Assembly: GCA_903900905.1 (NCBI GenBank)
Contig: CAIUPC010000309.1
Location: forward strand, 1 to 37,311
Origin: an uncultured Acetobacteraceae bacterium
GTDB taxonomy: Bacteria > Pseudomonadota > Alphaproteobacteria > Acetobacterales > Acetobacteraceae
DNA: 37,311 nt
Direction: 5' to 3'
In this document: positions 1 through 10,430 of the stretch, piece by piece
How the letters are laid out: each line of letters opens with the position of its first letter
How positions within the stretch are numbered: position 1 is the first letter of the stretch
Program-made: the position numbers and the translations under genes
The notes under the pieces: model-generated
The model's input: only the letters and a program-made list of their open reading frames with translations
The model's database searches: none
Told to the model about the DNA's origin: nothing

Positions 1-291
1 GTGCTGATGCGGACGGGGGCGGAGATGCGCGCCATCGTCAACGCCAACCCCTTCCCCAAGGGCGACCCCGACCTGATCGGCGTGGTCTTCCTGCCCCGCG
101 CGGTGCCGGAGCGCCTTCTCATCGCCCTCGAACTCGGCGGCCCCGAAGACGTCCGTATGATCGGCCGCGAGATCTACGTTCATTTCCCCAATGGCATGGG
201 GCGCTCGAAGATGAAGATCCCGTTTGCGTCGGATGGGACGATCCGCACGTTGGATGTTATCGACGAACTGGCCTCCATGGCGGGGGCCTGA
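1..291 (+). CDS. DUF1697 family protein, C-terminal part (truncated by window start)
   Basis: Open from base 1; C-terminus ...VHFPNGMGRSKMKIPFA...GTIRTLDVIDELASMA resembles DUF1697 proteins. Confidence 0.6.
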   Translation: MLMRTGAEMRAIVNANPFPKGDPDLIGVVFLPRAVPERLLIALELGGPEDVRMIGREIYVHFPNGMGRSKMKIPFASDGTIRTLDVIDELASMAGA

Positions 292-302
292 TACCGGCCT
301 GC

Positions 303-323
303 CCGCCGGTTCAGCGCCGGCGG
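303..323. terminator. Hairpin between convergent genes, candidate terminator
   Basis: CCGCCGG-TTCAGCG-CCGGCGG perfect 7-bp stem; no clear U tract. Confidence 0.4.
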
Positions 324-347
324 CTTGGTTGCAAGGACACCCCGCCT

Positions 348-1328
348 TCACATCATCCGTTCGTCCACACCAATGAGATAGTGTGGTGCCTCCCCCGCGA
401 AGGCCCGTTTGATGTTGGCGATCGCCCGCCGCAGCCCGGTTTCCCCCGTTCCCGGCACGGAGGCCGAGTTATGCGGCGAACCGATGACATTCGGCAGCGA
501 CAGGAACGGATGCTCCATGCCGAAGCGCCCGTGGCGCACCGGCTCGATCCACCAGGCATCGAGGCAGGCGGTGAATTTCGGGTTGGCCTGCAGATGCGCG
601 AACAGCGCGGCCTCCACGATGATCTCCCCGCGCGCCAGGTTCACCAGGATGGCGTCGCGCTTCATAAGCCCGAGTTCCCGTGCCCCGATCCAGTTCAGGG
701 TCTGGGGCGACAGCGGGGTGCAGATCACCAGCACATCCGACACCGCCAGCATCTGATCCAAATCGGCCGGGGTGCCGATCCAGTCGGTGGGTTCGGCGGA
801 GGCGCCGCGACGGTTGATGGCGTGGATTTTCATCCCCATCGCCCGCATCAGCCGCGCCGTCGCCTCCCCGATGCCGCCCATGCCGAGGATGCCGCAGGTC
901 ATCCCCGACAGCATGCGGTTGCGGTTGCGCTGGTTGAAGTCGCCGGCGATCAGGGCGTTATGCTCGACCAGCAGCCGCTTGGCGGCGGCGAAGGTCATGG
1001 CCAAGGCATGTTCGGCCATGGGTTCGGCATAGGCGCCGCCATTGCTGGCGATGGGAATGCCCTCCGGGAACACCTTCAGCGGCACGAAGTCGACGCCGGC
1101 ATTGATGAACTGGATCAATTTGGCGTTTTCCAGCAGCGCCGGTTCATGCGGCCGCAGTTCCTTGGCGGTGTTGCGGCCGAGCAGAGCGGTCGCCTCCCGC
1201 AGCGCCTTCGCGCGCGCCTGATCGTCGAGATCGGTGAGGTAGATGACCTCCGCCGCATCGCCGAGCGCTTCGGCGATGATCGGGCGGCCCTTGGCTTCCT
1301 GGTCGAAGCTGACGACGACAGTGTTCAT
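348..1328 (-). CDS. D-isomer-specific 2-hydroxyacid dehydrogenase
   Basis: GILGMGGIGEATARLMRAMGMKIHAINRR NAD-binding motif and D-2-hydroxyacid dehydrogenase signatures; start chosen at MNTVVVSF. Confidence 0.9.
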   Translation of the reverse strand: MNTVVVSFDQEAKGRPIIAEALGDAAEVIYLTDLDDQARAKALREATALLGRNTAKELRPHEPALLENAKLIQFINAGVDFVPLKVFPEGIPIASNGGAYAEPMAEHALAMTFAAAKRLLVEHNALIAGDFNQRNRNRMLSGMTCGILGMGGIGEATARLMRAMGMKIHAINRRGASAEPTDWIGTPADLDQMLAVSDVLVICTPLSPQTLNWIGARELGLMKRDAILVNLARGEIIVEAALFAHLQANPKFTACLDAWWIEPVRHGRFGMEHPFLSLPNVIGSPHNSASVPGTGETGLRRAIANIKRAFAGEAPHYLIGVDERMM

Positions 1329-1330
1329 GA

Positions 1331-2311
1331 TCAGAACCACGTGGCTTTGTTGACAAGATTGCGCAGGTCGCGTCCGGCGGCGAAGGCCTTGCAGTTATCG
1401 GCCATGATCTGGAAGCGGCGATCATTCAGATAGGGGCCATAGCCCGCCATATGCGGCGTCATCAGCACATTGGGCATGGTCCAGAGCGGGTGGTCCGCCG
1501 GCAGCGGCTCGATCTCATACACATCCAGCGCCGCGCCGGCGATCTGGCCCGCGTTCAGGGCCGCGACGAGGTCGTCGAGCTTCGTCGTCATGCCGCGGCC
1601 GATATTGATGAAGAAGGCCGATTTCTTCATGCGCGCGAAACGGCTGGCGTTGAAGAAGCCCTCGGTCGCCGGGGTGTGCGGCACGGTCAGGATGACGAAG
1701 TCGGCGCGCGGCAGCAGGTCGTCCAGCGCCTCGGGCTTGTGCAGTTCGGCCACGCCTTCCGGCGCGGTGTCGCGGCGGGCGTCGGTGGCGAGCACCGTGA
1801 CTCCGAAGGCCGCCAGCAGGCGGGCGGTTTCAGCGCCGATACCGCCGACACCAACGATCAGGGCGGTGGCTTCGGGCAGGTGCACGACGCCGTGGTCTTC
1901 GGTGGGCTTCTTCCACTCCCGCCGCAGCTGCTGCGGAATATAGACATGCAGGCCGCGGGCGAAGGCCAGCACGAAGGACAGGATATGGGCGCTGATATGG
2001 TCGTTGAAGATCTCCCGGAAGTTGGTCACCGAGAGGTCGCTGTCGATCAGTTCCGGGAAATAATACCCCGCCGCCGGGGCGGCCTGCGGCGCCTGGAGCC
2101 AGCGCAGCTTCTTGCCCGCTGCCAGCAATGCGGGGTTGAGCCAGCCGAACGCGGCCTCGGCATCGACGATCTCACGCTGCGCGGTTTCGGCGTCTTCGGC
2201 CACCACGACGCGGGCTTCCGGCACGGACTCCGCCAGGCGCCGGCCCCAATCGCGGGTGGTGTCGGTCTGCGGCGGGAGCATCACAAATTTGAACGAATTG
2301 GCGCCTGACAT
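1331..2311 (-). CDS. D-2-hydroxyacid dehydrogenase family protein
   Basis: ALIVGVGGIGAETARLLAAFGVTVLATDAR; MKKSAFFINIGRG; DVYEIEPLPADHPLW; start chosen at MSGANSFKF rather than the longer ORF. Confidence 0.9.
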   Translation of the reverse strand: MSGANSFKFVMLPPQTDTTRDWGRRLAESVPEARVVVAEDAETAQREIVDAEAAFGWLNPALLAAGKKLRWLQAPQAAPAAGYYFPELIDSDLSVTNFREIFNDHISAHILSFVLAFARGLHVYIPQQLRREWKKPTEDHGVVHLPEATALIVGVGGIGAETARLLAAFGVTVLATDARRDTAPEGVAELHKPEALDDLLPRADFVILTVPHTPATEGFFNASRFARMKKSAFFINIGRGMTTKLDDLVAALNAGQIAGAALDVYEIEPLPADHPLWTMPNVLMTPHMAGYGPYLNDRRFQIMADNCKAFAAGRDLRNLVNKATWF

Positions 2312-2372
2312 GGGGACGTTCCTCTGGCCGGTTGGGTCTGCTTCGGCCAGCATACCATGCGAACCGGGGAGG

Positions 2373-3083
2373 TCAGGAAGTGGGCGGCACGAACACGTAG
2401 CCCACGCCACGCACGGTCTTGATCGCCTCGGGATGGGCGGGGTCGATTTCGATCTTCTTGCGCAGGCGGGTGATGCGCAGATCAACCGCACGGTCGAACG
2501 ATTCCGCCTCCCGGTGGGACGTCGCTTCGAGCAGCCAATCGCGGTTCAGGGGCTTGTTCGGGTTTTCGGCGAAGAGTTTCAGCAGTTCGAACTCGCTGGC
2601 GGTCAGGCGTTCCGCGCTGCCATCGGTATCGACCAGTGTCCGTTGCTCCAGATCGAGCACGCGGCGGCCCATCCGCACCCGCCCACCCACAGCCGCGGCC
2701 GTGGGGGCGGGCACCGATCGGCGGAGCACACTCTTGATCCGGGCCAGCAGTTCCCGCGGTTCGAAGGGTTTGGGGAGGTAATCATCGGCCCCCGTCTCCA
2801 GCCCGATGATGCGATCGACCGTGTCACCCGCGGCGGTGACCATGATGATCGCGACTTTGGGGTGGGTCTGGCGCAAATACCGCGCCAGGCTGTTTCCGTC
2901 TTCCCCGGGAAGGCCGATGTCGAGCAGCACCAGTGCCGGTTCTTCGCGCTGCAAAGCCCGGCGCAAGGCAACCCCATCGGCGAGGCCGGTCACCTGGAAT
3001 TCTTGTCGAATCAGATAGTTGACCAGGAGGGTACGCTGAGTTGCCTCATCCTCGACGACGAAAATACGTGCGCTGTCGGTCAT
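2373..3083 (-). CDS. OmpR/PhoB-family response regulator (REC plus winged helix)
   Basis: IFVVEDEATQRTLLVNYL, LVLLDIGLPGEDG, DDYLPKPFEPRELLARI, C-terminal DLRITRLRKKIEIDPAHPEAIKTVRGVGYVF. Confidence 0.95.
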   Translation of the reverse strand: MTDSARIFVVEDEATQRTLLVNYLIRQEFQVTGLADGVALRRALQREEPALVLLDIGLPGEDGNSLARYLRQTHPKVAIIMVTAAGDTVDRIIGLETGADDYLPKPFEPRELLARIKSVLRRSVPAPTAAAVGGRVRMGRRVLDLEQRTLVDTDGSAERLTASEFELLKLFAENPNKPLNRDWLLEATSHREAESFDRAVDLRITRLRKKIEIDPAHPEAIKTVRGVGYVFVPPTS

Positions 3084-3194
3084 GCCCGGCGTCGATCCCC
3101 ATGAATGAGAGGCGATCGAAGCATGATTCGTTCTGGCGCGCCATCGGGTTGCCGGCCTTCCCGCGCCGGGCCTTCCAACGGCGCCGCCGTCGTT

Positions 3195-3419
3195 TCAGTT
3201 CACGGTCGCCGACGGGCCGGACGCCGGGATGACGGTTTGCGCCGTGAGCACGTGCCCCGCGGTCTGTTGCGCTGCCTGGGCCTGGGTCATTTCGCAGCGG
3301 TCGAGGAAGCAGTGGATCGCGATCCCATTGATCGCAACGCCAGCCTGGGCCGGGCGGCCAGCGGCCAGAAGGCCGCAGGCGATGAGGGTCAGGGAGGCAA
3401 AGGTCATGGTGCGGGTCAT
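3195..3419 (-). CDS. Small secreted protein (signal peptide)
   Basis: MTRTMTFASLTLIACGLLAAGRPAQA signal-like N-terminus; 74 aa; two Cys in the mature part; no family recognised. Confidence 0.5.
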   Translation of the reverse strand: MTRTMTFASLTLIACGLLAAGRPAQAGVAINGIAIHCFLDRCEMTQAQAAQQTAGHVLTAQTVIPASGPSATVN

Positions 3420-3514
3420 CGGTCTATCTCCTGTTGGGGTGAGGAGCGGTGCCCCTCTCGATGACCAGACCATACCGATCGAAGGTATCGCGATGATGTC
3501 GCGCGGCGCGATCT

Positions 3515-3560
3515 TTGTGTCGTCTGTATCGTTCCGGGCACCGCGATACAGACGATACAA
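3515..3560. promoter_or_regulatory. Inverted repeat between divergent genes, candidate operator
   Basis: TTGTGTCGTCTGTATCG (3515-3531) / CGATACAGACGATACAA (3544-3560): 17-bp arms with one mismatch, 12-nt spacer. Confidence 0.5.
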
Positions 3561-3602
3561 TTATGCCCTGGCGCGCCCCAAAGGCTGTGACATCCTGCCG
3601 GC

Positions 3603-6600
3603 ATGGATCAGCATCGCCCCTCTATGCCCGCCGTTCGCAGCTTCGCCAGCGCCGATGTCGCCGCCGGCCATGCTCTGCCGCCATCCCCCGAACAGGAAGC
3701 CGCGATCCTGCGGGAGATGGTGCTGCGCCTGCCAAACGCGGTCGCCTATGTCGACGCGGATGATAAGCTCCGCCTCGCCAACGACGCCTACACGACGCTC
3801 ATGGGTACGAGCCGTGATGATGTCGCCGATTTGCGCAGCGCCGGGGAACGCCTGCGCTGGCAGTTCGAGACCGGACGCCAGCCTTTGACCCACGCCACGG
3901 TCGAAGCAAGCGTCGCCGCGGCGCTGGCCCGTCAGGCCGCTGGCGATGGCACGCCAGCGCTGCGGTACTTCCTGGGCCGGACCTACGAGCACCGCTTCAT
4001 CGCCCTGCCGGAAGGGCGCACGATGACGGTCTATCAGGACATCACCACCCTCAAGCAGCAAGAGGATGAGCTTCGGGCCACACTCGACTATGTCAGCGCC
4101 ATTAACGACGTCCTGAAGATCATCAGCCGTTCAGCCTTCGACCTGACGGCGGTGCTGCAGACGGTGGTCAGCAAAGCCGCCGAATTATGCGGCGCCGAAC
4201 GGGCGATCCTGTACCGCTACACCGATGGCGCCTGCCGGTTCGAAGTCGGCCACAATATCCCGCCGGGATATGAACAGGTGGAGCGCGGCCATCCGCTGGT
4301 CGCCGGCACCGGAACCGTGGTCGGGCGGGCGTTGCTGGACCGTCGGACGGTGCAAATCTCTGACACGCTGGCGGACCCGGACTATGCCGCCAAGGAGCAG
4401 GCACGGGCGGGTTCTGTCCGATCCCTGCTCGGCGTGCCGCTGCTGCGCGAGGGCGAACCGGTTGGGGTCATGGCGCTTGCCCGCTCGAACACGACGCCGT
4501 TCACTGCCGCGCAGATCGATATGGTCACGACTTTCGCCGATCAGGCGGCGATCGCGATCGAAAATGCACGGCTGTTGACGGAGTTGCGCGATGCCCGCCG
4601 CGACGCGGAGCGGGAGCGTGCGATGATGCGCGCCATCCTCGACAACGTCACTGATGGCATGGGCCTGTTCGACGCCAATGGCGACATCGCGCTTTGGAAT
4701 GATGCGATGTACGCGATCAACGGCTTCCCCCGCGATGTCTTCACGCATTTTCACAATGTCCGCGAGGTGTTGCGCTGGCAGGTGGATAACGGGCACCTGC
4801 CCCTCAGTGATGCCTCACCGGAGGCGGCAGCGGCGGCCCTCGTGGCCGCTTTCTTCGATGGTAATCCCCATCAAACCACCGTTCAGCGCCCGAACGGCCG
4901 CTGGGTCGAAGTGCGCTGGGATCGGCTGCCCGACGGCCGCCGCCTGTTCACCCATCGCGATGTGACAGCCTTGAAGCACGAGGAACTGCGTGCGCAGGAC
5001 GCGCTGATCGCCGCCGAACAGGCGCGGGCCACGATGCAGGTCCTGTTGGAAAACATGACCGACGGCGTGACGCTGTGCGAGCCCGACGGAACCGTGATCC
5101 AGTGCAACGATGCCGTCTATGAAATCAACGGTATCCCACGCGTCGAATGGGAACTGCGGCATATTTCCGACGGCATGCGGTTCCTTTTGCGCGACGAGCA
5201 GCTGAAAAATCCCGATTTCGATGTCGAGGCCGCCGTCGCCCGGCAGATGAGCTCCTTTCTTACCGGTGATGTCCATCGCCCCGCCGCCTTGCGCCCAAAC
5301 GGCCGCTGGGTCGAGCGGCAGTGGCGCAACCTCGACGACGGCCGCAGGCTGGTCATCCATCGCGACGTGACTGAACTCAAGGAACGCGAACTGGAGTTAC
5401 AGCAGGCCCGCGACGCGACAGAACAAACGCGGGTGCTGATGGAGACTGTCCTCGACAACATGACCGACGGGGTGATCCTGTGGGATGAGGCCGGCGAGTG
5501 GCGTTATGCGAACAAGGCGCTCTGTGACATCCAGCAGGTCAGTCGCGACCGCCTGGCGGAACTGCGGCGTTACGAGGCCATGGCGCGTGCCCGGCGTGAG
5601 CAAAACGCGCTCGACGATGCCGCCTTTGAATGGGCAATAGAACGATACCGCCTTGCCAATGGCGCAACCGACCTGCGGGAAACCAGCGACGGACGATGGG
5701 TTGAAGGCGCGTTACACCGGTTGACGAATGGCAGCACGCTCGGGGTTTATCGCGACGTCACGGCTCTGAAAAAGCAGGAAATAGCGTTGATAGAGCGGTC
5801 AAACGACCTGCAGGAAGCGGTCGAGTTCCAGTCCGCCGTCGGCGACGTCCTCAGGGTCATCAGCCGATCGGCGTTCGATCTTGAGGCGTTGTTGACGACG
5901 GTGCTGAACCGGGCCGTGGCGCTGTGCGAGGCGGATGCGGCGATCATCTACCGGTATCAGGATGGTGCCTGCAGATTTGGCATCGGCCTGGGCATGAGTC
6001 CCGCCTATCATGAGCGCGAGCGGTCGTTGGTGATCCTGCCGGGGACTGGCACCGTTGTCGGTCGCGCCATCCTTGAGGGACGAACGGTTCATATCGCCGA
6101 TGCCTGGAACGAGCCCGGCTACGAGCCCATCGATGACGCGAAGCTTGGCAATGTCCGATCCATGCTGGGCGTGCCCCTGATCCGTGCCGGCGTCCCAATC
6201 GGCGTGATCGCTTTGGCGCGCACGCGGGTCGCACCTTACTCGGACCGGCATATCGAGCGTGTTTCCACATTCGGCGACCAGGCTGCGATTGCCATGGAAA
6301 GCGCGCGTCTGTTTGAGGAACAGCAGGCGGCACAAAGCGAGATTGAACGCGAGCGCGCGCTGATGCGCGCCATTCTGGACAATGTCACCGATGGCATGGG
6401 CCTGTTCGAGGCCAACGGCGATATCGCGCTGTGGAATGACGCGATGTATGAAATAAATGGCTTCCCGAAGGAGATTTTCAGGGGGTTCCGCAACGTCGAA
6501 CAGGCCTTCCGGTGGCAGGCCGAAAACGACCAGTTCTACGGTGGTCAAACCAATCCGGATCCAATCGTGCGTGACGTCATGGGACGCTTCCTGCGTGGCG

Positions 6601-9056
6601 ACCCGTATCGCCGGACCGCGCAACGCCCCAACGGACGCTGGGTGGACGTACGATGGACGGTGCTGCCGGACGGGCGGCGCCTGTTCGCTCATCGTGACGT
6701 AACTGATTTGAAAGACCGCGAGCTGCAATTGCAGGCCGCAACGGAAGCGCTGGAGCAAGAGGGCGAGAAACTCGCCGCCATCCTGGACAACCTTCCCGAT
6801 GGCGTCGCCTTGTTCGCGGCGAACGGCGACCTTCTGCACCTCAACCCCGCTGGCTACGAAATCAACCAGTTCCCGACCGAACCGCACGCCCGGTTGAAGA
6901 CCATGCGGGACGGCCTGCGCTGGCAGTTGCAGAACGGGGTACATCCGTTGACGCAGCCATCGCTGGAAGCGGAACTCGATGCGCATATGGCGGTGTTTCT
7001 GAGCGGCAAGCCACATAGCGGCCAGTTCAACCGATTCGGCCGCTGGGTCGATGTCCAGTGGCTGCCTCTTCCCGACGGAAGGCGTTTGGTGGTTAACCGC
7101 GATGTCACCAGCCTGAAAGAGCGCGAGCTTGAATTGCGCGAAGCACGCGACGTCACCGAAAGGACCCGCACCCTGATGGAGACGGTTCTGGAGAACATGA
7201 CCGACGGGCTGATCCTGTGGGATCCCGACGGGGAGTGGCGTTATGCCAACAAAGCGTTCTGCGATATTCAGCAAAGCTCCCCCGAACGGCTCGCAATGTT
7301 GCGCCGATTCGATACCATGATGGACGCGCTGCTGGAACGCGGGCTGATCGATGAGGCCTTTCGAACCGCCGCCGTCGCGCGGTTCGATCGGGCGGATGGG
7401 GAGCCCAAGCTCCGCGCCACGCATGATGGCCGGTGGGCGGAAGGCGCCTTCCACCGGCTCGGCGACGGCAGCACACTCGGCGTCTTCCGCGACATCACCG
7501 CACTTAAAGTTCAGGAACTGCGGCTGGCAGAAGAGCGCGACGCGGCGGAAATCGCGCGCAAGGAAGCCGAGGCCGCCAATCAATCGAAATCTACCTTCCT
7601 CGCGACGATGAGCCATGAAATCCGCACCCCGATGAACGGCGTCCTGGGCATGATGGAGGTTCTTGATCATCAGGATCTGACCGACGCCCAGCGTGGCACG
7701 GTATCGGTCATGCGCGAATCCGCAGTCTCGTTGCTGCGCATTATTGACGATGTTCTGGACTTCTCGAAGATCGAGGCGGGACGGATGGAATTGGAGGAAA
7801 CAGCGTTCTCCCTGTCCGATATCGTAACCGGGACAATCCGGGCCATGCGTGCCCCGGCCGTCGCCAAGTCCATCCGTCTCGCCGCTGAACTTGATCCAGG
7901 CTCAGCCGACGCGCTGGTCGGTGACCCGACCCGGGTGCGCCAGATCCTGGTCAATCTGCTGGGCAATGCGGTGAAATTTACGGATCGCGGCGCCATCCAC
8001 GTCAGGGCCGGCACGGCCCCGATTGGCAACGGCGCCCAGCGCGTGAGCCTCTCCGTCACCGACACCGGGATTGGCATGGATCGCACCCAGATGGCACGGC
8101 TGTTCCAGCCCTTCGCCCAGGGTGACAGCTCCACGACCCGCCAGTTCGGGGGCACCGGGCTGGGCCTGTCCATCGTCCGCCGGCTGGCGCAGTTGATGGG
8201 CGGTGATGTCACGGTCACGAGCGAGCCCGGCGAAGGTTCGGTCTTCACCGTCACGCTGGTACTGCGCGCCGCGGCGGATGTACCATCCATCCTGGAAGCG
8301 GGCCCCAGCCTGACCCGGCTGTCCGCCGGTGCCGGCTTGTTGCTGGTCGTTGATGATCATCCGGTCAATCGGGAAGTGTTGGTCCGCCAGCTCGCGCTGC
8401 TCGGGCTGAGCGCCGATACCGCGGAAGATGGGGAAGTCGCGCTGCAGCTCTGGGAGCCCGGCCGTTACGCCGCGGTCCTGGCCGACATGCACATGCCGCG
8501 CCTGGACGGCTATGGACTGACCGCGGCCATCCGGCGGCAGGAACGTGCCCTGGGCGCGGCGAGAACGCCGATCGTGGCGGTGACCGCGAATGCGATGCGG
8601 GGTGAGGAGGAGCGGTGCCTGGCTTCCGGGATGGACGCCTATATCGCCAAGCCGGTGGGGCTGAACCGTCTGCGGGACACTTTATTACGATGGATGACGG
8701 TCGCGACCCGCGAAAAACCGGCCGTGACCCCGCTCGGAATTGGCATCGACCGCGAGAAACTGCGCGATTGGATGGGAGACGATCCCGAGGTGATTGACGC
8801 CCTGCTGCGCCGGTTCGTGGAAAGCGCGCATGAATCCGTGGCGGACATCGAACAGGGAATCGCGGCCGGCGGCACCGTTCAAATCGCCGCCGCGGCGCAC
8901 CGCCTGAAAGGCGCGTCATTGGCGGTCGGGGCGGAGGGGCTCGGCGATGTCGCTTCACGCCTGGAGTCGCTGGCGAAAGCGGGGCAGTTGGCCTTGTGCG
9001 CCGATACCCTGGCGCATCTGCGCCGGGAGATGCAGGCGGTGGCGCGATCACTATGA
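3603..9056 (+). CDS. Multi-PAS/GAF hybrid sensor histidine kinase (HisKA-HATPase-REC-HPt)
   Basis: H-box STFLATMSHEIRTPMNGVLGMMEVL; G-boxes (DTGIGMD, FGGTGLGLSIVRRL); REC LLLVVDDHPVNREVL...LADMHMPRLDG; HPt AAAAHRLKGASLAVGAEGLGD; seven PAS-like and two GAF-like segments; no obvious TM segment. Confidence 0.95.
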   Translation: MDQHRPSMPAVRSFASADVAAGHALPPSPEQEAAILREMVLRLPNAVAYVDADDKLRLANDAYTTLMGTSRDDVADLRSAGERLRWQFETGRQPLTHATVEASVAAALARQAAGDGTPALRYFLGRTYEHRFIALPEGRTMTVYQDITTLKQQEDELRATLDYVSAINDVLKIISRSAFDLTAVLQTVVSKAAELCGAERAILYRYTDGACRFEVGHNIPPGYEQVERGHPLVAGTGTVVGRALLDRRTVQISDTLADPDYAAKEQARAGSVRSLLGVPLLREGEPVGVMALARSNTTPFTAAQIDMVTTFADQAAIAIENARLLTELRDARRDAERERAMMRAILDNVTDGMGLFDANGDIALWNDAMYAINGFPRDVFTHFHNVREVLRWQVDNGHLPLSDASPEAAAAALVAAFFDGNPHQTTVQRPNGRWVEVRWDRLPDGRRLFTHRDVTALKHEELRAQDALIAAEQARATMQVLLENMTDGVTLCEPDGTVIQCNDAVYEINGIPRVEWELRHISDGMRFLLRDEQLKNPDFDVEAAVARQMSSFLTGDVHRPAALRPNGRWVERQWRNLDDGRRLVIHRDVTELKERELELQQARDATEQTRVLMETVLDNMTDGVILWDEAGEWRYANKALCDIQQVSRDRLAELRRYEAMARARREQNALDDAAFEWAIERYRLANGATDLRETSDGRWVEGALHRLTNGSTLGVYRDVTALKKQEIALIERSNDLQEAVEFQSAVGDVLRVISRSAFDLEALLTTVLNRAVALCEADAAIIYRYQDGACRFGIGLGMSPAYHERERSLVILPGTGTVVGRAILEGRTVHIADAWNEPGYEPIDDAKLGNVRSMLGVPLIRAGVPIGVIALARTRVAPYSDRHIERVSTFGDQAAIAMESARLFEEQQAAQSEIERERALMRAILDNVTDGMGLFEANGDIALWNDAMYEINGFPKEIFRGFRNVEQAFRWQAENDQFYGGQTNPDPIVRDVMGRFLRGDPYRRTAQRPNGRWVDVRWTVLPDGRRLFAHRDVTDLKDRELQLQAATEALEQEGEKLAAILDNLPDGVALFAANGDLLHLNPAGYEINQFPTEPHARLKTMRDGLRWQLQNGVHPLTQPSLEAELDAHMAVFLSGKPHSGQFNRFGRWVDVQWLPLPDGRRLVVNRDVTSLKERELELREARDVTERTRTLMETVLENMTDGLILWDPDGEWRYANKAFCDIQQSSPERLAMLRRFDTMMDALLERGLIDEAFRTAAVARFDRADGEPKLRATHDGRWAEGAFHRLGDGSTLGVFRDITALKVQELRLAEERDAAEIARKEAEAANQSKSTFLATMSHEIRTPMNGVLGMMEVLDHQDLTDAQRGTVSVMRESAVSLLRIIDDVLDFSKIEAGRMELEETAFSLSDIVTGTIRAMRAPAVAKSIRLAAELDPGSADALVGDPTRVRQILVNLLGNAVKFTDRGAIHVRAGTAPIGNGAQRVSLSVTDTGIGMDRTQMARLFQPFAQGDSSTTRQFGGTGLGLSIVRRLAQLMGGDVTVTSEPGEGSVFTVTLVLRAAADVPSILEAGPSLTRLSAGAGLLLVVDDHPVNREVLVRQLALLGLSADTAEDGEVALQLWEPGRYAAVLADMHMPRLDGYGLTAAIRRQERALGAARTPIVAVTANAMRGEEERCLASGMDAYIAKPVGLNRLRDTLLRWMTVATREKPAVTPLGIGIDREKLRDWMGDDPEVIDALLRRFVESAHESVADIEQGIAAGGTVQIAAAAHRLKGASLAVGAEGLGDVASRLESLAKAGQLALCADTLAHLRREMQAVARSL

Positions 9057-9305
9057 CCGCATTGGCCGAACCTGCGGCTGTCTCACTCCGCGACGCCGTG
9101 GTGAGGCCAGCGCCTCCGGGTGAACAGGCCGTTAAAACGATCCGCCCTTGGACTGGTATGGATTGTATTTCATAGTTCGGCGATGCCCCCCGATATGGTA
9201 TCCGGTGGTCATGACAGTTCAAGCAAATGACGGTCGCCACGGGTCGCGGCGGTTGGTGTTAAGTGTCTTCCAATTCACCCCGTGCCTGGGATGGAGTGCC
9301 TTTCG

Positions 9306-10430
9306 ATGATCCGGCTTCGTTCAATCACCATCCTGGCCGGGCTGCTGGCCCTCGCCGGCTGTAAGAAGACCAATCAATACGCCGCGCCGCCGCCGCCCAA
9401 GGTGACCGTCACCCTCCCCGTCTCCCGCCCGGTCATCCGCTACCTGGAGGCGACCGGCACCGTCACCGCCATCGCCTCGGTCGATCTGGTCGCGCGGGTG
9501 CAGGGGTTCCTGCAGGACATCAGCTACACCGACGGGGCCGTGGTCAAAGCCGGCGACGTGCTGTTTACCGTTGAGCCCTTGCCCTATCAGGCCCGTTTGC
9601 AACAGGCCCAGGCAGCGGAGGCCGGGGCCAAGGCGCAGCTCACCAACGCCGAATCCACCTTCGCCCGGCAGCAGGAGCTGCAGAACCGGCAGGTCTCGTC
9701 GGTCCAGGCCCTCGATGAAGCACGGGCGCAGCGCGACAATGCCCGCGCCGCGGTGCTGCAGGCGGAGGCCAATACCCAGCTTGCCGCCATCAATTACACT
9801 TACACGCGGGTGCAGGCGCCCTTTGACGGCCGGGTCACCGCGCATCAGGCCTCGGTCGGGCAGCTTGTCGGCACCACGCCGACACCACTCGCGACGCTCG
9901 TGCAGGTGCGGCCGATCCAGGTGACGTTCAGCGTGAGTGAGCAGGACGTGCAGCGGCTGCGCGCCGATGGGGCGAAGCGCGGGGAGCGTGGGCCGAATGT
10001 GCCCACGATCAAGCTGGAGTTGGGTCTGCAATCGGAAACCGGCACCCCGCATCGCGGCCAGCTGGACTATATCTCCCCTGTCGTTGATCCCACGACCGGC
10101 ACCATGACCGCGCGCGGGGTGCTGGAAAACGAGGAACTGACGCTGGTACCTGGCTACTTCGCCCGCGTCCGAGTACCGGTTGGCGAACCCACCACCGCGC
10201 TGCTGATCCCCGACGCGGCGCTGAATGCCGGGCAGAGCGGGCGCTACGTCCTCGTTGTCGGCGACGACAACGTGGTGGCGCTGCGCCCGGTCACGGCCGG
10301 CGGGCTACAGGATGGGTTACGGGTGATCGAGAGCGGGCTGAAGCCGGATGACAAGGTCATCGTCTCCGGCCTGCAACGGGCGTCCCCCGGGCAGAAGGTG
10401 GAAGCCGCCCTGACGGACGCCAAGCGGTGA
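9306..10430 (+). CDS. RND efflux periplasmic adaptor (MFP/HlyD family), lipoprotein-like N-terminus
   Basis: [13 protein letters not shown] lipobox; [52 protein letters not shown]. Confidence 0.93.
   Translation: MIRLRSITILAGLLALAGCKKTNQYAAPPPPKVTVTLPVSRPVIRYLEATGTVTAIASVDLVARVQGFLQDISYTDGAVVKAGDVLFTVEPLPYQARLQQAQAAEAGAKAQLTNAESTFARQQELQNRQVSSVQALDEARAQRDNARAAVLQAEANTQLAAINYTYTRVQAPFDGRVTAHQASVGQLVGTTPTPLATLVQVRPIQVTFSVSEQDVQRLRADGAKRGERGPNVPTIKLELGLQSETGTPHRGQLDYISPVVDPTTGTMTARGVLENEELTLVPGYFARVRVPVGEPTTALLIPDAALNAGQSGRYVLVVGDDNVVALRPVTAGGLQDGLRVIESGLKPDDKVIVSGLQRASPGQKVEAALTDAKR

Noticed and set aside
5799-7670. 623-aa antisense ORF within the hybrid kinase
   Set aside because: Antisense to a clear coding region; no domain signature; typical high-GC mirror frame
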